Assembly (NCBI RefSeq): GCF_033441515.1
Contig: NZ_JAWQJT010000003.1
Location: forward strand, 930,001 to 994,000
Length of the DNA: 64,000 nucleotides
Reading direction: 5' to 3'
From: Amycolatopsis solani
GTDB lineage: Bacteria > Actinomycetota > Actinomycetes > Mycobacteriales > Pseudonocardiaceae
Shown here piece after piece: positions 38,395-47,405 of the stretch. Each line of letters begins with the position of its first letter. Within the stretch, counting starts at the first letter, position 1. The notes below the pieces were generated by a model that was not told the DNA's origin, made no database searches, and saw only the letters and a program-made list of their open reading frames with translations. Position numbers and translations under genes: made by a program.

Positions 38395-39540
38395 ATGGGT
38401 GAGGTGCAGCCGTCCGGAGCGACGAAGGTGGCCCGCAAGGGGCCGTGGCGCCTCCTCACGCGCACGCTCGCCAAAGCCTGGGAAGGCAACATCTTCTCCG
38501 AGGCCGCCGAAGCGGCCTTCTGGCAGACGCTGTCGCTCCCGCCGCTGCTCCTCGGGCTGCTCGGCAGCCTGGGCTTCGTCGGCGAGTGGTTCGGCCAGGA
38601 CGTCGTGGCCGCCGTGCACGACCGGATCATCGGCTTCTGCCGGACCGTCTTCAGCGCCAACGCCGTCCACGACATCATCGAACCGACCGTGAACAGCATC
38701 CTCACCGTCGGCAAGGGCGAGATCGTCTCGGTGGGCTTCCTGATCTCGCTCTGGGCGGGTTCGTCGGCGATGTCGTCGTTCGTGGACGCGATCACCGTCG
38801 CGCACGACCAGTACGGCGTCCGCAACGACGTCTGGCAGCGGATCTTCGCGCTCCTGCTCTACCTGTGCGGCCTGGTGGTCCTGGTGGTCGGGCTGCCGCT
38901 GCTGGCGATCGGCCCCGACCTGCTGCCGGAGTTCTTCCCGGCGGACTGGCGCCCGACCGTGACGTCGTGGGTGAGCGCGCTGTACTTCCCGACCCTCGGC
39001 GCGATGATCACCCTGGCGCTGACCACGCTGTACAAGCTCGCGCTGCCGCGGAAGCTGCCGTGGCACCGCGGGCTGCCCGGCGCGGTGCTCGCCATGGTCG
39101 TGTTCCTGCTCTCGTCGGTCGGCCTGCGCGTCTACCTGAACTGGATCACCAAGACCGGCTACACCTACGGCGCGCTGGCCGCGCCGATCGCGTTCCTGCT
39201 GCTGATGTTCTTCATCGGGCTGGCCGTGGTCGGCGGGGCGTACTTCAACAGCGCGATCCAGGAGCTGTGGCCGGCGAAGGCGACCCGGCGGCAGCGGCGC
39301 AAGTGGCGGCGGCTGGAGATGGAGCGCGCGTCCGAGCGGCTGCGCTCCGAAGAGGGCCGCAAGCTGTGGGAGCGCACGACCACGCCGCTGAAGCGCCCGC
39401 GCCCCGAAGACGTCTCCGAGAACGGCGACGCACCGTCCGAAGAGGACACGCCGTCACCGAGCGCACCGGAACCGGCACCCAGCGCTCCTCAGGGTCGCGT
39501 GTCCTCCCAGGGGACGACCCGGAATCCACCCCCAGACTGA
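38395..39540 (+). CDS. YihY/BrkB-family membrane protein
   Basis: Integral membrane protein of about 381 residues with about six hydrophobic helices between residues 50 and 285. It follows a short basic N-terminus and ends in a long charged, Pro/Ser/Glu-rich cytoplasmic tail. YihY proteins were once called ribonuclease BN, which is now considered wrong; the function is unknown. In M. tuberculosis I recall Rv2707 in the sigA-sigB interval as this type. ATG 38395 is used; an ATG seven codons upstream at 38374 is possible. Confidence 0.87.
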   Translation: MGEVQPSGATKVARKGPWRLLTRTLAKAWEGNIFSEAAEAAFWQTLSLPPLLLGLLGSLGFVGEWFGQDVVAAVHDRIIGFCRTVFSANAVHDIIEPTVNSILTVGKGEIVSVGFLISLWAGSSAMSSFVDAITVAHDQYGVRNDVWQRIFALLLYLCGLVVLVVGLPLLAIGPDLLPEFFPADWRPTVTSWVSALYFPTLGAMITLALTTLYKLALPRKLPWHRGLPGAVLAMVVFLLSSVGLRVYLNWITKTGYTYGALAAPIAFLLLMFFIGLAVVGGAYFNSAIQELWPAKATRRQRRKWRRLEMERASERLRSEEGRKLWERTTTPLKRPRPEDVSENGDAPSEEDTPSPSAPEPAPSAPQGRVSSQGTTRNPPPD

Positions 39541-39629
39541 GTCGCTCCTCAGGTCGGACATGGGACGCTCTCCCGGTCGCTGACGCCGGCATCGATCGCC
39601 GCGTCGTTCCCGAGGGGGTTCCCACAGTC

Positions 39630-42600
39630 ATGTCCGTGCTGGCCAGATTGAGCCTGCGCAACCGAAGCCTGATCGGCCTGCTCGCGCTCGTCGTCGTCGG
39701 GTTCGGGGCGTTCGCGCTGCCGCAGATCAAGCAGCAGCTGTTCCCGTCCCTGCAGTTCCCGCAGGCCCAGATCGTCACCGCGTACTCGGGCGCATCGCCG
39801 GACGCGGTCGACCGGCAGGTCACCGAACCGCTGGAAGGCGCGCTGCAGGGCCTGAAGGGCCTCGAGGAGATCAACTCCACTTCGTCGGACGGCGTTTCGC
39901 GCGTGGTCGCGCAGTTCGCGTTCGGCACGGACATCGACGCCGCGGTCCAGCAGATCCAGCAGGTGGTGAACCAGGTCCGGCCGCGGCTGCCGCAGAACTC
40001 CGAGCCCGCCGTGTCCGCCGGCAGCACCGACGACCTGCCGGTGGTGCTGGTCGCCGCGGGCACGGCCGGTGACCCGCAGGCGCTCGCGCCCGCGCTGACC
40101 GACCAGGTCGCGCCGGAGCTGCGGAAGATCGACGGCGTCCGCACGGTGACCGTCACGGGTGTGCAGCAGCCGCGCGTCACGATCACCCTCGACTACGCGA
40201 AGCTGGCCGCCGCGGGCGTCGACCCGGCGTCGATCGCCACCACGTTGCAGACGGCGGGCGCCGCGGTCCCGGCGGGCTCGCTGACCGAAGGCGGCAAGAC
40301 GCTGAGCGTCCAGGTCGGCGGCGGGCAGACCACTGTGGACTCGCTCCGCAACCTCTACCTGACACCGAGTGCCGCCTCGTCGTCGCGGGCGGGCACCCCG
40401 CCGCGCGGCCCGGTGAAGCTGGGTGACGTCGCCGACGTGCAGGCCGGCTTCGCGCCGCCGACGTCGATCACGCGCACCAACGGCAAGCCGAGCCTCGGCC
40501 TCTCGATCACCATGGTGGACAACGGGAACGCCGTCGCGATCTCCGACGCCGTGCGCGACAAGCTGCCGGAGCTGGCGAAGAAGACCGGCGCCGAGATGAA
40601 CGTCGTGTTCGACCAGGGCACCCCGGTGAAGGACGCGATCAGCGGCCTGACCACCGAAGGCCTGCTGGGCCTGGCGTTCGCCGTCGTCGTCATCCTGCTG
40701 TTCCTGCTGTCGGTGCGCTCGACGCTGGTGACCGCGGTGTCGATCCCGCTGTCGGTGGTGGTCGCGCTGCTGGCGCTGTGGACCGGCGACCTGTCGCTCA
40801 ACCTGCTCACCCTCGGCGCGCTGACCATCGCGATCGGCCGGGTGGTCGACGACTCGATCGTCGTGCTGGAGAACATCAAGCGGCATCTGGCTTACGGCGA
40901 GGAAAAGCAGCGTGCGGTCCTCGACGGCGTGCGCGAGGTGGCCGGCGCGGTGACGTCGTCCACGCTGACGACCGTCGCGGTGTTCCTGCCGATCGCGTTC
41001 GTGGGCGGGTTCGTCGGGGAGCTGTTCTCGCCGTTCGCGATCACGGTGACGGTGGCGCTGCTGGCCTCGCTGCTCGTGTCGCTGACCGTGGTCCCGGTGC
41101 TGGCGTACTGGTTCCTGAAGCAGCCCGCGATCCCGGCGGACGCCGTCGAAGCCGAGCGGGCGCGCGAAGCGGCCGTCGAGAAGGAGCGCCGCGGCCTCCT
41201 GCAGCGGGCGTACCTGCCGGTGATCCGGTTCGCGACCAAGCGGCGGCTGACCGTGGTGCTGCTGGCGCTGCTGATCTTCGCCGGCACGGTCGGGCTCGCG
41301 ACGCGGCTCAACACCAACTTCCTCGACCAGTCCGGCGGCACCACGCTGAACATGACGCAGAAGCTGCCCGCGGGCACCAGCGTCGAGGCCAAGGAAAAGG
41401 CCGCCACGGCCGTCGAGCAGGCGCTGGCCGCCGAGAAATCCGTGCAGACCTACCAGGTCAGCGTCGGCGGGGGCGGCGCGTTCGGCTTCGGCGGCGGGAC
41501 GAACACGAGCATCTCGGTCACGGTCGCGAAGGACACCGACCTCGACGCGCTGTCGGACCGGCTGCGCGCGAAGCTGGCGTCCCGGCCGGAGCTGGGCGAG
41601 ATCAAGATCGGCGCGGACGCGTCCGGCTTCAACTCCGACCAGGTCTCGGTGACGGTGACCGCGCCGTCGGAGGCCGCGCTCAAGCCGGCGTCCGACCAGG
41701 TCGTGCAGGCGCTGGGCGGGGTGTCCGGGCTGACCGAGGTGACCAGTGACCTGTCCGTCGGCTCGCCGCGGGTGCAGGTCGAGGTGGACGACGCCGCGGC
41801 CGCCGCGCGCGGGCTGTCGGCGAGCACCATCGGCCAGGTCGCCAACCAGGCGATCGCCGGCCGCACGGTGACGCAGCTGCCGGTCGGCGGGCAGCGCACG
41901 GACGTCGTGCTGCGGGCCGGCACCGCGCCGGCGACGGTCGAGCAGGTGAAGGGCCTCCAGATCCCGGGCCCCACCGGCGTCGTCCGGCTCGACGAGGTCG
42001 CGAAGGTGTCCACTGTGGACGGCCCGGCGTCGGTGCACCGCACCGGCGGCGACCTCTCGACCACGGTCACCGCCAAGAACACCGGCGACAACCTGAGCAA
42101 GACGACCGCGGACATCCAGTCCAAGCTGGACGGCCTGACCTTCACCGGCGGCGCGTCGTACTCGCTCGGCGGCGTGAGCCAGGACCAGCAGGAGGCGTTC
42201 TCGAACCTGTTCCTGGCACTGCTGGCGGCGATCGCGATCGTGTTCCTGATCATGGTGGCGACGTTCCGCAGCCTGATCCAGCCGCTGATCCTGCTGGTGT
42301 CGATCCCGTTCGCGGCGACCGGCGCGATCGGCCTGCTCCTGGCGACCGGCACCGCGCTCGGCCTCCCAGCCCTGATCGGCATGCTGATGCTGGTGGGCAT
42401 CGTGGTGACGAACGCGATCGTCCTGATCGACCTGATCAACCAGTACCGAGCGGAGGGAATGAGCGTCGCGGACGCGGTCACCGAGGGCGGCCGTCGCCGG
42501 CTGCGCCCGATCCTGATGACCGCGGCGGCGACGATCTTCGCACTGGTCCCGATGGCACTGGGCATCACCGGCCAGGGCGGCTTCATCGGCCAGCCACTGG

Positions 42601-42776
42601 CGATCGTGGTGATCGGCGGCCTGGTCAGCTCGACGCTGCTGACCCTGGTGCTGGTCCCGACCCTCTACACGATGGTCGAGACCCGCAAGGAGCGGCGCCG
42701 CGCCCGCCGCGAAGCCCGCCGCACCCCGGCGAAGGCCCCGGAGTCGGAGTCCCTGAACCCCGCCCCGACCGCCTGA
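39630..42776 (+). CDS. RND-family efflux/export protein (AcrB/HAE1 type)
   Basis: 1048-residue inner-membrane pump with the RND layout. One helix at 12-30 precedes a porter domain, then helices 2-6 (about 330-520) with IGRVVDDSIVVLENI, a second porter domain, and helices 8-12 with GMLMLVGIVVTNAIVLIDLIN. The proton-relay Asp pair region is retained. An MSVLARLSLRNRSL start with GAGGGGG upstream supports ATG 39630. Export of drugs, lipids or a surface molecule is likely; no adaptor or outer-membrane partner is encoded nearby, as usual in Gram-positives. Contains two TCCACTGTGGA-type motifs. Confidence 0.92.
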   Translation: MSVLARLSLRNRSLIGLLALVVVGFGAFALPQIKQQLFPSLQFPQAQIVTAYSGASPDAVDRQVTEPLEGALQGLKGLEEINSTSSDGVSRVVAQFAFGTDIDAAVQQIQQVVNQVRPRLPQNSEPAVSAGSTDDLPVVLVAAGTAGDPQALAPALTDQVAPELRKIDGVRTVTVTGVQQPRVTITLDYAKLAAAGVDPASIATTLQTAGAAVPAGSLTEGGKTLSVQVGGGQTTVDSLRNLYLTPSAASSSRAGTPPRGPVKLGDVADVQAGFAPPTSITRTNGKPSLGLSITMVDNGNAVAISDAVRDKLPELAKKTGAEMNVVFDQGTPVKDAISGLTTEGLLGLAFAVVVILLFLLSVRSTLVTAVSIPLSVVVALLALWTGDLSLNLLTLGALTIAIGRVVDDSIVVLENIKRHLAYGEEKQRAVLDGVREVAGAVTSSTLTTVAVFLPIAFVGGFVGELFSPFAITVTVALLASLLVSLTVVPVLAYWFLKQPAIPADAVEAERAREAAVEKERRGLLQRAYLPVIRFATKRRLTVVLLALLIFAGTVGLATRLNTNFLDQSGGTTLNMTQKLPAGTSVEAKEKAATAVEQALAAEKSVQTYQVSVGGGGAFGFGGGTNTSISVTVAKDTDLDALSDRLRAKLASRPELGEIKIGADASGFNSDQVSVTVTAPSEAALKPASDQVVQALGGVSGLTEVTSDLSVGSPRVQVEVDDAAAAARGLSASTIGQVANQAIAGRTVTQLPVGGQRTDVVLRAGTAPATVEQVKGLQIPGPTGVVRLDEVAKVSTVDGPASVHRTGGDLSTTVTAKNTGDNLSKTTADIQSKLDGLTFTGGASYSLGGVSQDQQEAFSNLFLALLAAIAIVFLIMVATFRSLIQPLILLVSIPFAATGAIGLLLATGTALGLPALIGMLMLVGIVVTNAIVLIDLINQYRAEGMSVADAVTEGGRRRLRPILMTAAATIFALVPMALGITGQGGFIGQPLAIVVIGGLVSSTLLTLVLVPTLYTMVETRKERRRARREARRTPAKAPESESLNPAPTA

Positions 42777-42820
42777 CCCCAAGCGCAACTTTCCCTACGA
42801 AAGCTCCGCGCTCCGGACGA

Positions 42821-42860
42821 GCCGAAGGCCGCACTTTCACGTGAAAGTGCGGCCTTCGGC
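42821..42860. repeat. 40-bp perfect palindrome with the parS core TTTCACGTGAAA
   Basis: 20 bases on each side of 42840/42841 are exactly complementary without a loop. The centre (42835-42846) is TTTCACGTGAAA, the core of the actinobacterial ParB site, but it is flanked by C and G where parS has G and C. It sits between two converging genes and may act as a terminator. Related copies are at 58628-58741. Confidence 0.9.
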
Positions 42861-42864
42861 GTTT

Positions 42865-43701
42865 TCACTGCTTGAAGCGGTAGGTCATGCTGTCGAACAG
42901 GATGCAGATGCTCGGTGACATCACGATCACCCGCAGCGTGTTGTCCCGCTCGTCGAAGTCGATGCCCTCCACCTCGAAGTTCCCCGAGCAGCCGCTCCGC
43001 AACGGCAGCTGCCCCAGCGAAGTCACGTGGCCGGCGACGTCCGAACCGGACAGCGGGCCCGCCAGATCGACCTGGAGCAACGGCTTGGTGGTCCCGAAGA
43101 GGCTGCCGTCCGGGTCGTCCGACGCGCACAGCAGGCGGGTCGACGTCTGGAAGTCGCAGCCCTGGACGTCGCGGACCGGGTGGTCGAGGCGGATCGTGCC
43201 GGCCATCGGCAGGTTCTGCGCCGGGTTCGTGGCCACCGTGCCCGGCATCGGGTGGACCAGGAGGCGGTCCATCGTGCCCCACTCCCCCGCCACCAGCCAG
43301 CGGGCGTCCGGGGAGACCGCGGCGAACGAGTTGTTGTTCGCTTCCCACGACTCGAGGTTGTGCTTGTAGTTCGCCCAGGAACCGTCCGGGGACTGGACGC
43401 GGAAGAGCTTCGCGCCCCGGTCGTCGCGCTGGTAGGGCTCGACGTACCAGCCCTGGGCCGAACCCGGGTCGCCGACGTGGCTCCAGCCCTGGGAGTTCAG
43501 GTCCGCCGGGATGGTGCCGATCCCGGTGTAGCGGATGGTGGTGCCCGACGGGCGCACGATGGTCGCGAGGCCCTGGCTTTCGTCGAGGGCTCTGGCCTGG
43601 TCGCGGCCGACCTCCGTCCAGCCGGTGACGGCCTGGGCCAGTGCGGGCGAGACCACGGCCAGCAGGACGGCGAGGGTGAGCACGATCCCGGTTCTGCGCA
43701 T
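42865..43701 (-). CDS. Secreted protein of unknown function, beta-propeller-like
   Basis: 278 residues with a Sec signal peptide (about 1-23, LTLAVLLAVVSPALAQA) and no membrane segment after it. Repeated short blocks of the type SPDARWLVAGEWG and GRVQSPDGSWANY suggest a beta-sheet or propeller fold. Three or four Cys could form disulfides (QGCDFQTSTRLLC, SGCSGNFEVEG). The gene is not recognised as a named family. ATG 43701. It lies 162 bp downstream of DUF3039 on the same strand and converges on the RND gene across the 40-bp palindrome. Confidence 0.72.
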   Translation of the reverse strand: MRRTGIVLTLAVLLAVVSPALAQAVTGWTEVGRDQARALDESQGLATIVRPSGTTIRYTGIGTIPADLNSQGWSHVGDPGSAQGWYVEPYQRDDRGAKLFRVQSPDGSWANYKHNLESWEANNNSFAAVSPDARWLVAGEWGTMDRLLVHPMPGTVATNPAQNLPMAGTIRLDHPVRDVQGCDFQTSTRLLCASDDPDGSLFGTTKPLLQVDLAGPLSGSDVAGHVTSLGQLPLRSGCSGNFEVEGIDFDERDNTLRVIVMSPSICILFDSMTYRFKQ

Positions 43702-43863
43702 GTGCGACTCCGGTGGGTGAGGGGACCTGGCCCCCCGGATCTACCAGGCCACCGGCACCCGGCACACCCGCCGAATGAAGGTTTTTCACGTTTGTTCGAC
43801 GACTTGTCCGTTTCCGGACAGCCCGAAGACCCGGCGGGACCACCCGCCGGGGTCAAGCCGGGG

Positions 43864-44106
43864 TCACTCCCCCGGGCGCAGCCCGTCGAAGATCTCCTTG
43901 CAGGCCGGGCAGACCGGCGAGCCGGGCTTCGGCGACTTCGTGACCGGGAAGACCTCGCCGCAGAGCGCCACCACGTGATTGCCCATGACCGCGCTCTCCG
44001 CGATCTTGTTCTTCTTCACGTAGTGGAACATCTTCGGCGTGTCGTCGTCGGTGGTGTCCGTGCCCTCGGGCGTGGTTTCCGGCTTCGTCAGCGTCTCGGT
44101 GCTCAC
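43864..44106 (-). CDS. DUF3039 small protein
   Basis: 80 residues. It has the conserved KMFHYVKKNKIAESAVMG and VVALCGEVFPVTKSPKPGSPVCPACKEIF of DUF3039 with Cys-based metal-binding positions; length is normal. The function is unknown. The GTG at 44106 gives the family length; upstream in-frame starts would overlap spo0M antisense. Divergent from spo0M. Confidence 0.88.
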   Translation of the reverse strand: MSTETLTKPETTPEGTDTTDDDTPKMFHYVKKNKIAESAVMGNHVVALCGEVFPVTKSPKPGSPVCPACKEIFDGLRPGE

Positions 44107-44164
44107 CCGTCCATTGTGCCCGAGTCCTCGTCCGGAAGGTCTTCGGCCTGGCAGGATCCACCGC

Positions 44165-44953
44165 ATGTTCCAGAAGGTGCTCGCGACGTTCGGCTCCGGC
44201 GGGGCGCGGATCGACGCCCGGCTGCTCGAGGCGGCCGCCGCCCCCGGCCGTCCCCTGCACGGCGAGGTCCTGCTGCTCGGCGGCGAAGTCGACCAGGAGA
44301 TCAAGGGCCTCTCGGTGACGCTGCTGGCGCGCGTCCAGGTCCCCGGCGAGGACAAGACCGAAGACCTCCCCTTCGGCACGCAACAGCTGGTCGGCCGCGA
44401 GACCATCCGCGCCGGCCAGCAGGTCCGGGTGCCGTTCGAGGTGCCGCTGCCCTGGGAGACGCCGGTGACCAGCGTCTACGCCAAGCCGCTGCCCGGGATG
44501 GCCGTCGGCGTGCGGGCCGAGCTCGACCTGGCCGCCGCGGTGAGCGACCCGTTCGACGCCGACGCCGTCGCGATCGAGCCGCTCCCGGCCCAGAAGCGGG
44601 TCCTCGACGCGCTCAGCCGGACCGGCTTCACCTTCCGCGAGGCGATCCTCGAGCAGGGCCGCATCGACGGCGCCGCGCAGCAGCTGCCGTTCTTCCAGGA
44701 GATCCGCTTCGCGCCTTCGCCGCGTTTCGCGAGCATCTTCTCGCAGGTCGCGGTCACCTTCCTGACCTCGGCCGAACGCACCGACGTCGTGCTGGAAGTC
44801 ACCAAGCGGGTCCGGGTGAGCAAGACCGGCGGCTTCGGCGGGCGCGGGCAGGACTTCCTCGGGAAGTTCACCATGAAGCCGGACGTCAACTGGGAGAAGC
44901 AGCTCGAGGACTGGCTCGACCAGGTGGCCCGTCCCCGCGGGATCTTCGACTGA
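44165..44953 (+). CDS. spo0M: Spo0M-like sporulation/arrestin-fold protein
   Basis: 262 residues matching SpoOM (arrestin-like) proteins: MFQKVLATFGSGGARIDARL at the start and an EVDQEIKGLSVTLL / VRVPFEVPLPWETPVT beta-sandwich in the middle. In Bacillus Spo0M affects sporulation and cytoskeleton-related processes; its role in a non-Bacillus actinomycete is not known. ATG 44165 with AGGA about 10 bases upstream. The last base of its stop overlaps the ATG of the next gene (TGATG), so translation is coupled. Confidence 0.9.
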   Translation: MFQKVLATFGSGGARIDARLLEAAAAPGRPLHGEVLLLGGEVDQEIKGLSVTLLARVQVPGEDKTEDLPFGTQQLVGRETIRAGQQVRVPFEVPLPWETPVTSVYAKPLPGMAVGVRAELDLAAAVSDPFDADAVAIEPLPAQKRVLDALSRTGFTFREAILEQGRIDGAAQQLPFFQEIRFAPSPRFASIFSQVAVTFLTSAERTDVVLEVTKRVRVSKTGGFGGRGQDFLGKFTMKPDVNWEKQLEDWLDQVARPRGIFD

Positions 44954-45570
44954 TGGAGTGGGACGACGCCGTCGCGGCGCTGGGCGGCCCGCCCGGCGCC
45001 CGGCCCCGGCTCGAAGCGCGCTACGGCGAGCCCCACCGCCGCTACCACACGCTGGAGCACGCGGCCGCCGTCGTCCGCGACTCCGCCTGGCTGGCCGGCG
45101 AGGTCGAGGACACCGAGCGCGCGGTGCTCGCCGTCGCCGCCTGGGCCCACGACGTCGTGTACGACGCGAAGCCTGGCGAAGACGAGCGCGCCAGCGCGGC
45201 TTGGGCCCGCGAAGCGCTCGACGGGGCCGCCGAAGCTCACCTCGAGCGGGTCGAAGACCTGATCCTCACCACGATCACGCACGCCGCGCCGCCGGACGAC
45301 CACCTCGCCACCGCGCTGCTCGACGCCGACCTGGCCATCCTCGGCGCAGCACCGGATCGGTACGCGGCCTACGCCGAGGGCGTGCGCCAGGAGTACGCGA
45401 AGTACCCCGACGACGTCTGGCGCGAGGGCCGGATCGCGGTGCTGGAAGGGATGCTCGCGCGGGAGCTGTACCGCAGCGGAACCGCGCGGGCACGCTGGGC
45501 GACCGCCGCGGAAACGAACCTCACGGCCGAGCTGACCCACTGGCGCCGGTACCGACCCGATCACCGATGA
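44953..45570 (+). CDS. HD-domain metal-dependent phosphohydrolase
   Basis: 205 residues. The HD signature is split in the usual way: H in YHTLEHAAAVV near residue 33-43 and HD in AAWAHDVVYD near 70. A further metal-ligand region follows at TTITHAAPP and LLDADLAIL. The substrate is probably a nucleotide or nucleotide-like phosphate. Coupled to spo0M by a one-base overlap and followed by psuG after 9 bp. Co-occurrence with pseudouridine genes suggests a nucleotide-recycling link, which is an inference. Confidence 0.85.
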   Translation: MEWDDAVAALGGPPGARPRLEARYGEPHRRYHTLEHAAAVVRDSAWLAGEVEDTERAVLAVAAWAHDVVYDAKPGEDERASAAWAREALDGAAEAHLERVEDLILTTITHAAPPDDHLATALLDADLAILGAAPDRYAAYAEGVRQEYAKYPDDVWREGRIAVLEGMLARELYRSGTARARWATAAETNLTAELTHWRRYRPDHR

Positions 45571-45579
45571 TGGTCCCTC

Positions 45580-46485
45580 GTGACCACCCCACTCCACCTG
45601 CACGAAGAGATCGCCTCGGCGCTGCGTGACGGGCACCCCGTCGTCGCGCTGGAGAGCACCATTCTGTCCCACGGCCTGCCCCCGGGCCGCAACCTCGACG
45701 TCGCCCGCCGCCTCGAGCGCGTGGTGCGCGACGGCGGGGCCGTCCCCGCCACCATCGCGGTGCTCGACGGCCGGGTCGTCGTCGGCCTCTCCCCCGCCGA
45801 GCTCGAGCGCGTCTGCGCGCCGGACGCCGGGCTGGACAAGCTGTCGCTGCGCGACCTCGGCCCCGCCGTCGGGCTCGGCCGCTCGGGCGCGACGACCGTG
45901 GCGAGCACGTCGGCGCTGGCCGCCGCCGCGGGGATCGGGGTGTTCGCCACCGGCGGGCTCGGCGGCGTGCACGTCGGCGCCGCGCAGTCGTGGGACGTCT
46001 CGGCCGACCTCGGCGTGCTGGCGAAGGTGCCGACCGTGGTCGTCTGCTCCGGCGTGAAGTCGGTGCTCGACATCCCGGCCACGCTCGAGGTGCTGGAGAC
46101 GAACTCGGTGCCGGTGCTGGGGTACCGCACCGACGACTTCCCGGCGTTCTACCTGCGCTCGTCCGGGCACGCCGTCGGCTGGCGCGTCGACGACCCGAAG
46201 CAGGCCGCCGCCGTGATCGCCGCGCACCGCTCGTTCGCGGATTCCGGCGTGCTGCTGGCGAACCCGATCCCGGAAGCGTCCGAAATGGACAAAGCGCTGC
46301 ACGACCGGCTGCTCGCCGAAGGCCTCGCGCTGGTCGCGGAGCGGGGGGTGCACGGCGCCGACGTCACGCCGGTGCTGCTGGAGCACTTCCACACCGCCAG
46401 CGACGGCGTGAGCATCGACGCGAACGAGGCTCTGGTGCTCAACAACGCGAAGCTGGCCACCGAGGTCGCGGTGGCGCTGGCATGA
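45580..46485 (+). CDS. psuG: Pseudouridine-5'-phosphate glycosidase PsuG
   Basis: Cleaves the C-C glycosidic bond of pseudouridine 5'-phosphate to uracil and ribose 5-phosphate, using a catalytic Lys. 301 residues. Family blocks present: VALESTILSHGLP near 22-34, GRSGATTVASTSALAAAAGI and FATGGLGGVHVGA near 125-135, and IDANEALVLNNAKLA at the end. The GTG at 45580 follows the HD gene by 9 bp. Its stop overlaps the kinase gene by four bases (ATGA), which fits the glycosidase/kinase pair that degrades pseudouridine. Confidence 0.94.
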   Translation: MTTPLHLHEEIASALRDGHPVVALESTILSHGLPPGRNLDVARRLERVVRDGGAVPATIAVLDGRVVVGLSPAELERVCAPDAGLDKLSLRDLGPAVGLGRSGATTVASTSALAAAAGIGVFATGGLGGVHVGAAQSWDVSADLGVLAKVPTVVVCSGVKSVLDIPATLEVLETNSVPVLGYRTDDFPAFYLRSSGHAVGWRVDDPKQAAAVIAAHRSFADSGVLLANPIPEASEMDKALHDRLLAEGLALVAERGVHGADVTPVLLEHFHTASDGVSIDANEALVLNNAKLATEVAVALA

Positions 46486-47354
46486 ACGGGATCGTGGTGG
46501 TCGGGGACGCGGCGCTCGACGTGATCGCCCGGCACGACAAGCCGTTGCCGCACGGCGGCGACGCCCGCGCGAAGATCCGGTTCACCGGCGGCGGCTCGGG
46601 CGCCAACACGGCGCTGTGGCTGCGGCACCTCGGCGCGGAGACGACGTTGCTCGCGCGGATCGGCGACGACCCGGGCGGCCGGCTGATCCGTGCCGAGCTG
46701 GAGGCGGCGGGTGTGCGGTGCGCGTTCGCCGTCGACCCCGAGGCGCCGACGTGCTGCGTCGTGGTGATGGTCGACGGCAGCGGGCAGCGGAGCATGCTGG
46801 CCGACCGCGGCGCGAACCAGCGCTTCGCCCCCGAAGACGTCACGCCCGGGTCGCTGGCGGGCGCGAGCCACCTGCACCTGTCCGGGTACGTGCTGCTGGA
46901 CCCGCCGTCGCGGGCCGCCGGCCTCGCCGCGCTGGCCGCCGCTCGCGAAGCCGGGTTGACCACTTCGGTCGACCCGCAGGCGGCCGCGCACATCACCGAC
47001 CCGGCCGCGTTCCTCGACGACGTCCGCGGCGTCGACCTGCTGATGCCGAACACCGAGGAGCTGGTCGCGCTGACCGGTTCGGCGGACCCGGCGGCGGCGA
47101 AGGAACTGCTCGACGCGGTCGGCGCGGTGGTCGTGACGGCGGGTCTGGAGGGCGCCAGCTGGGTCGACGCGGGCGGCGTGACGAGCGTGCCGGCGGTCGA
47201 GGCCGAGTGCATCGACTCGACCGGCGCGGGCGACGCCTTCGACGCGGGCGTGCTCACCGGCTGGCTGGCCGGCGAGTCCACTGTGGACGTCCTGCGCCAC
47301 GGCACCCGGCTGGGCGCGCTCGCCGTCGGGAAGGTGGGCCCGCAGCCGTCGTGA
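46482..47354 (+). CDS. psuK: PfkB-family kinase, probable pseudouridine kinase
   Basis: 290-residue ribokinase-like kinase that should phosphorylate pseudouridine for PsuG. PfkB signatures present: FTGGGSGANTALWLRHLG near 30-47, VLMPNTEELVALTG and the active-site loop CIDSTGAGDAFDAGVLTGW with the GAGD anion hole and catalytic Asp. The ATG overlaps the psuG stop. Its stop codon lies inside the palindrome 47350-47391. Confidence 0.9.
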   Translation: MNGIVVVGDAALDVIARHDKPLPHGGDARAKIRFTGGGSGANTALWLRHLGAETTLLARIGDDPGGRLIRAELEAAGVRCAFAVDPEAPTCCVVVMVDGSGQRSMLADRGANQRFAPEDVTPGSLAGASHLHLSGYVLLDPPSRAAGLAALAAAREAGLTTSVDPQAAAHITDPAAFLDDVRGVDLLMPNTEELVALTGSADPAAAKELLDAVGAVVVTAGLEGASWVDAGGVTSVPAVEAECIDSTGAGDAFDAGVLTGWLAGESTVDVLRHGTRLGALAVGKVGPQPS

Positions 47355-47391
47355 GTGTTTAGGCGGGTTAGAACCCTCCTTAACACTCACG
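47350..47391. terminator. 20-bp inverted repeat overlapping the psuK stop
   Basis: Arms 47350-47369 and 47372-47391 pair with two mismatches around a 2-base loop. The motif starts CGTGAGTGTT. The TGA stop of psuK is part of the left arm. DUF3099 ends only 14 bp beyond the right arm in the opposite direction. Confidence 0.8.
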
Positions 47392-47405
47392 AGCCGGGGC
47401 GGGGG

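Noticed and set aside
42821..42860. A functional parS centromere or replication origin
   Set aside because: Flanking bases differ from parS, no parAB, dnaA or oriC features are present, and gene content is not origin-proximal as far as I can see.
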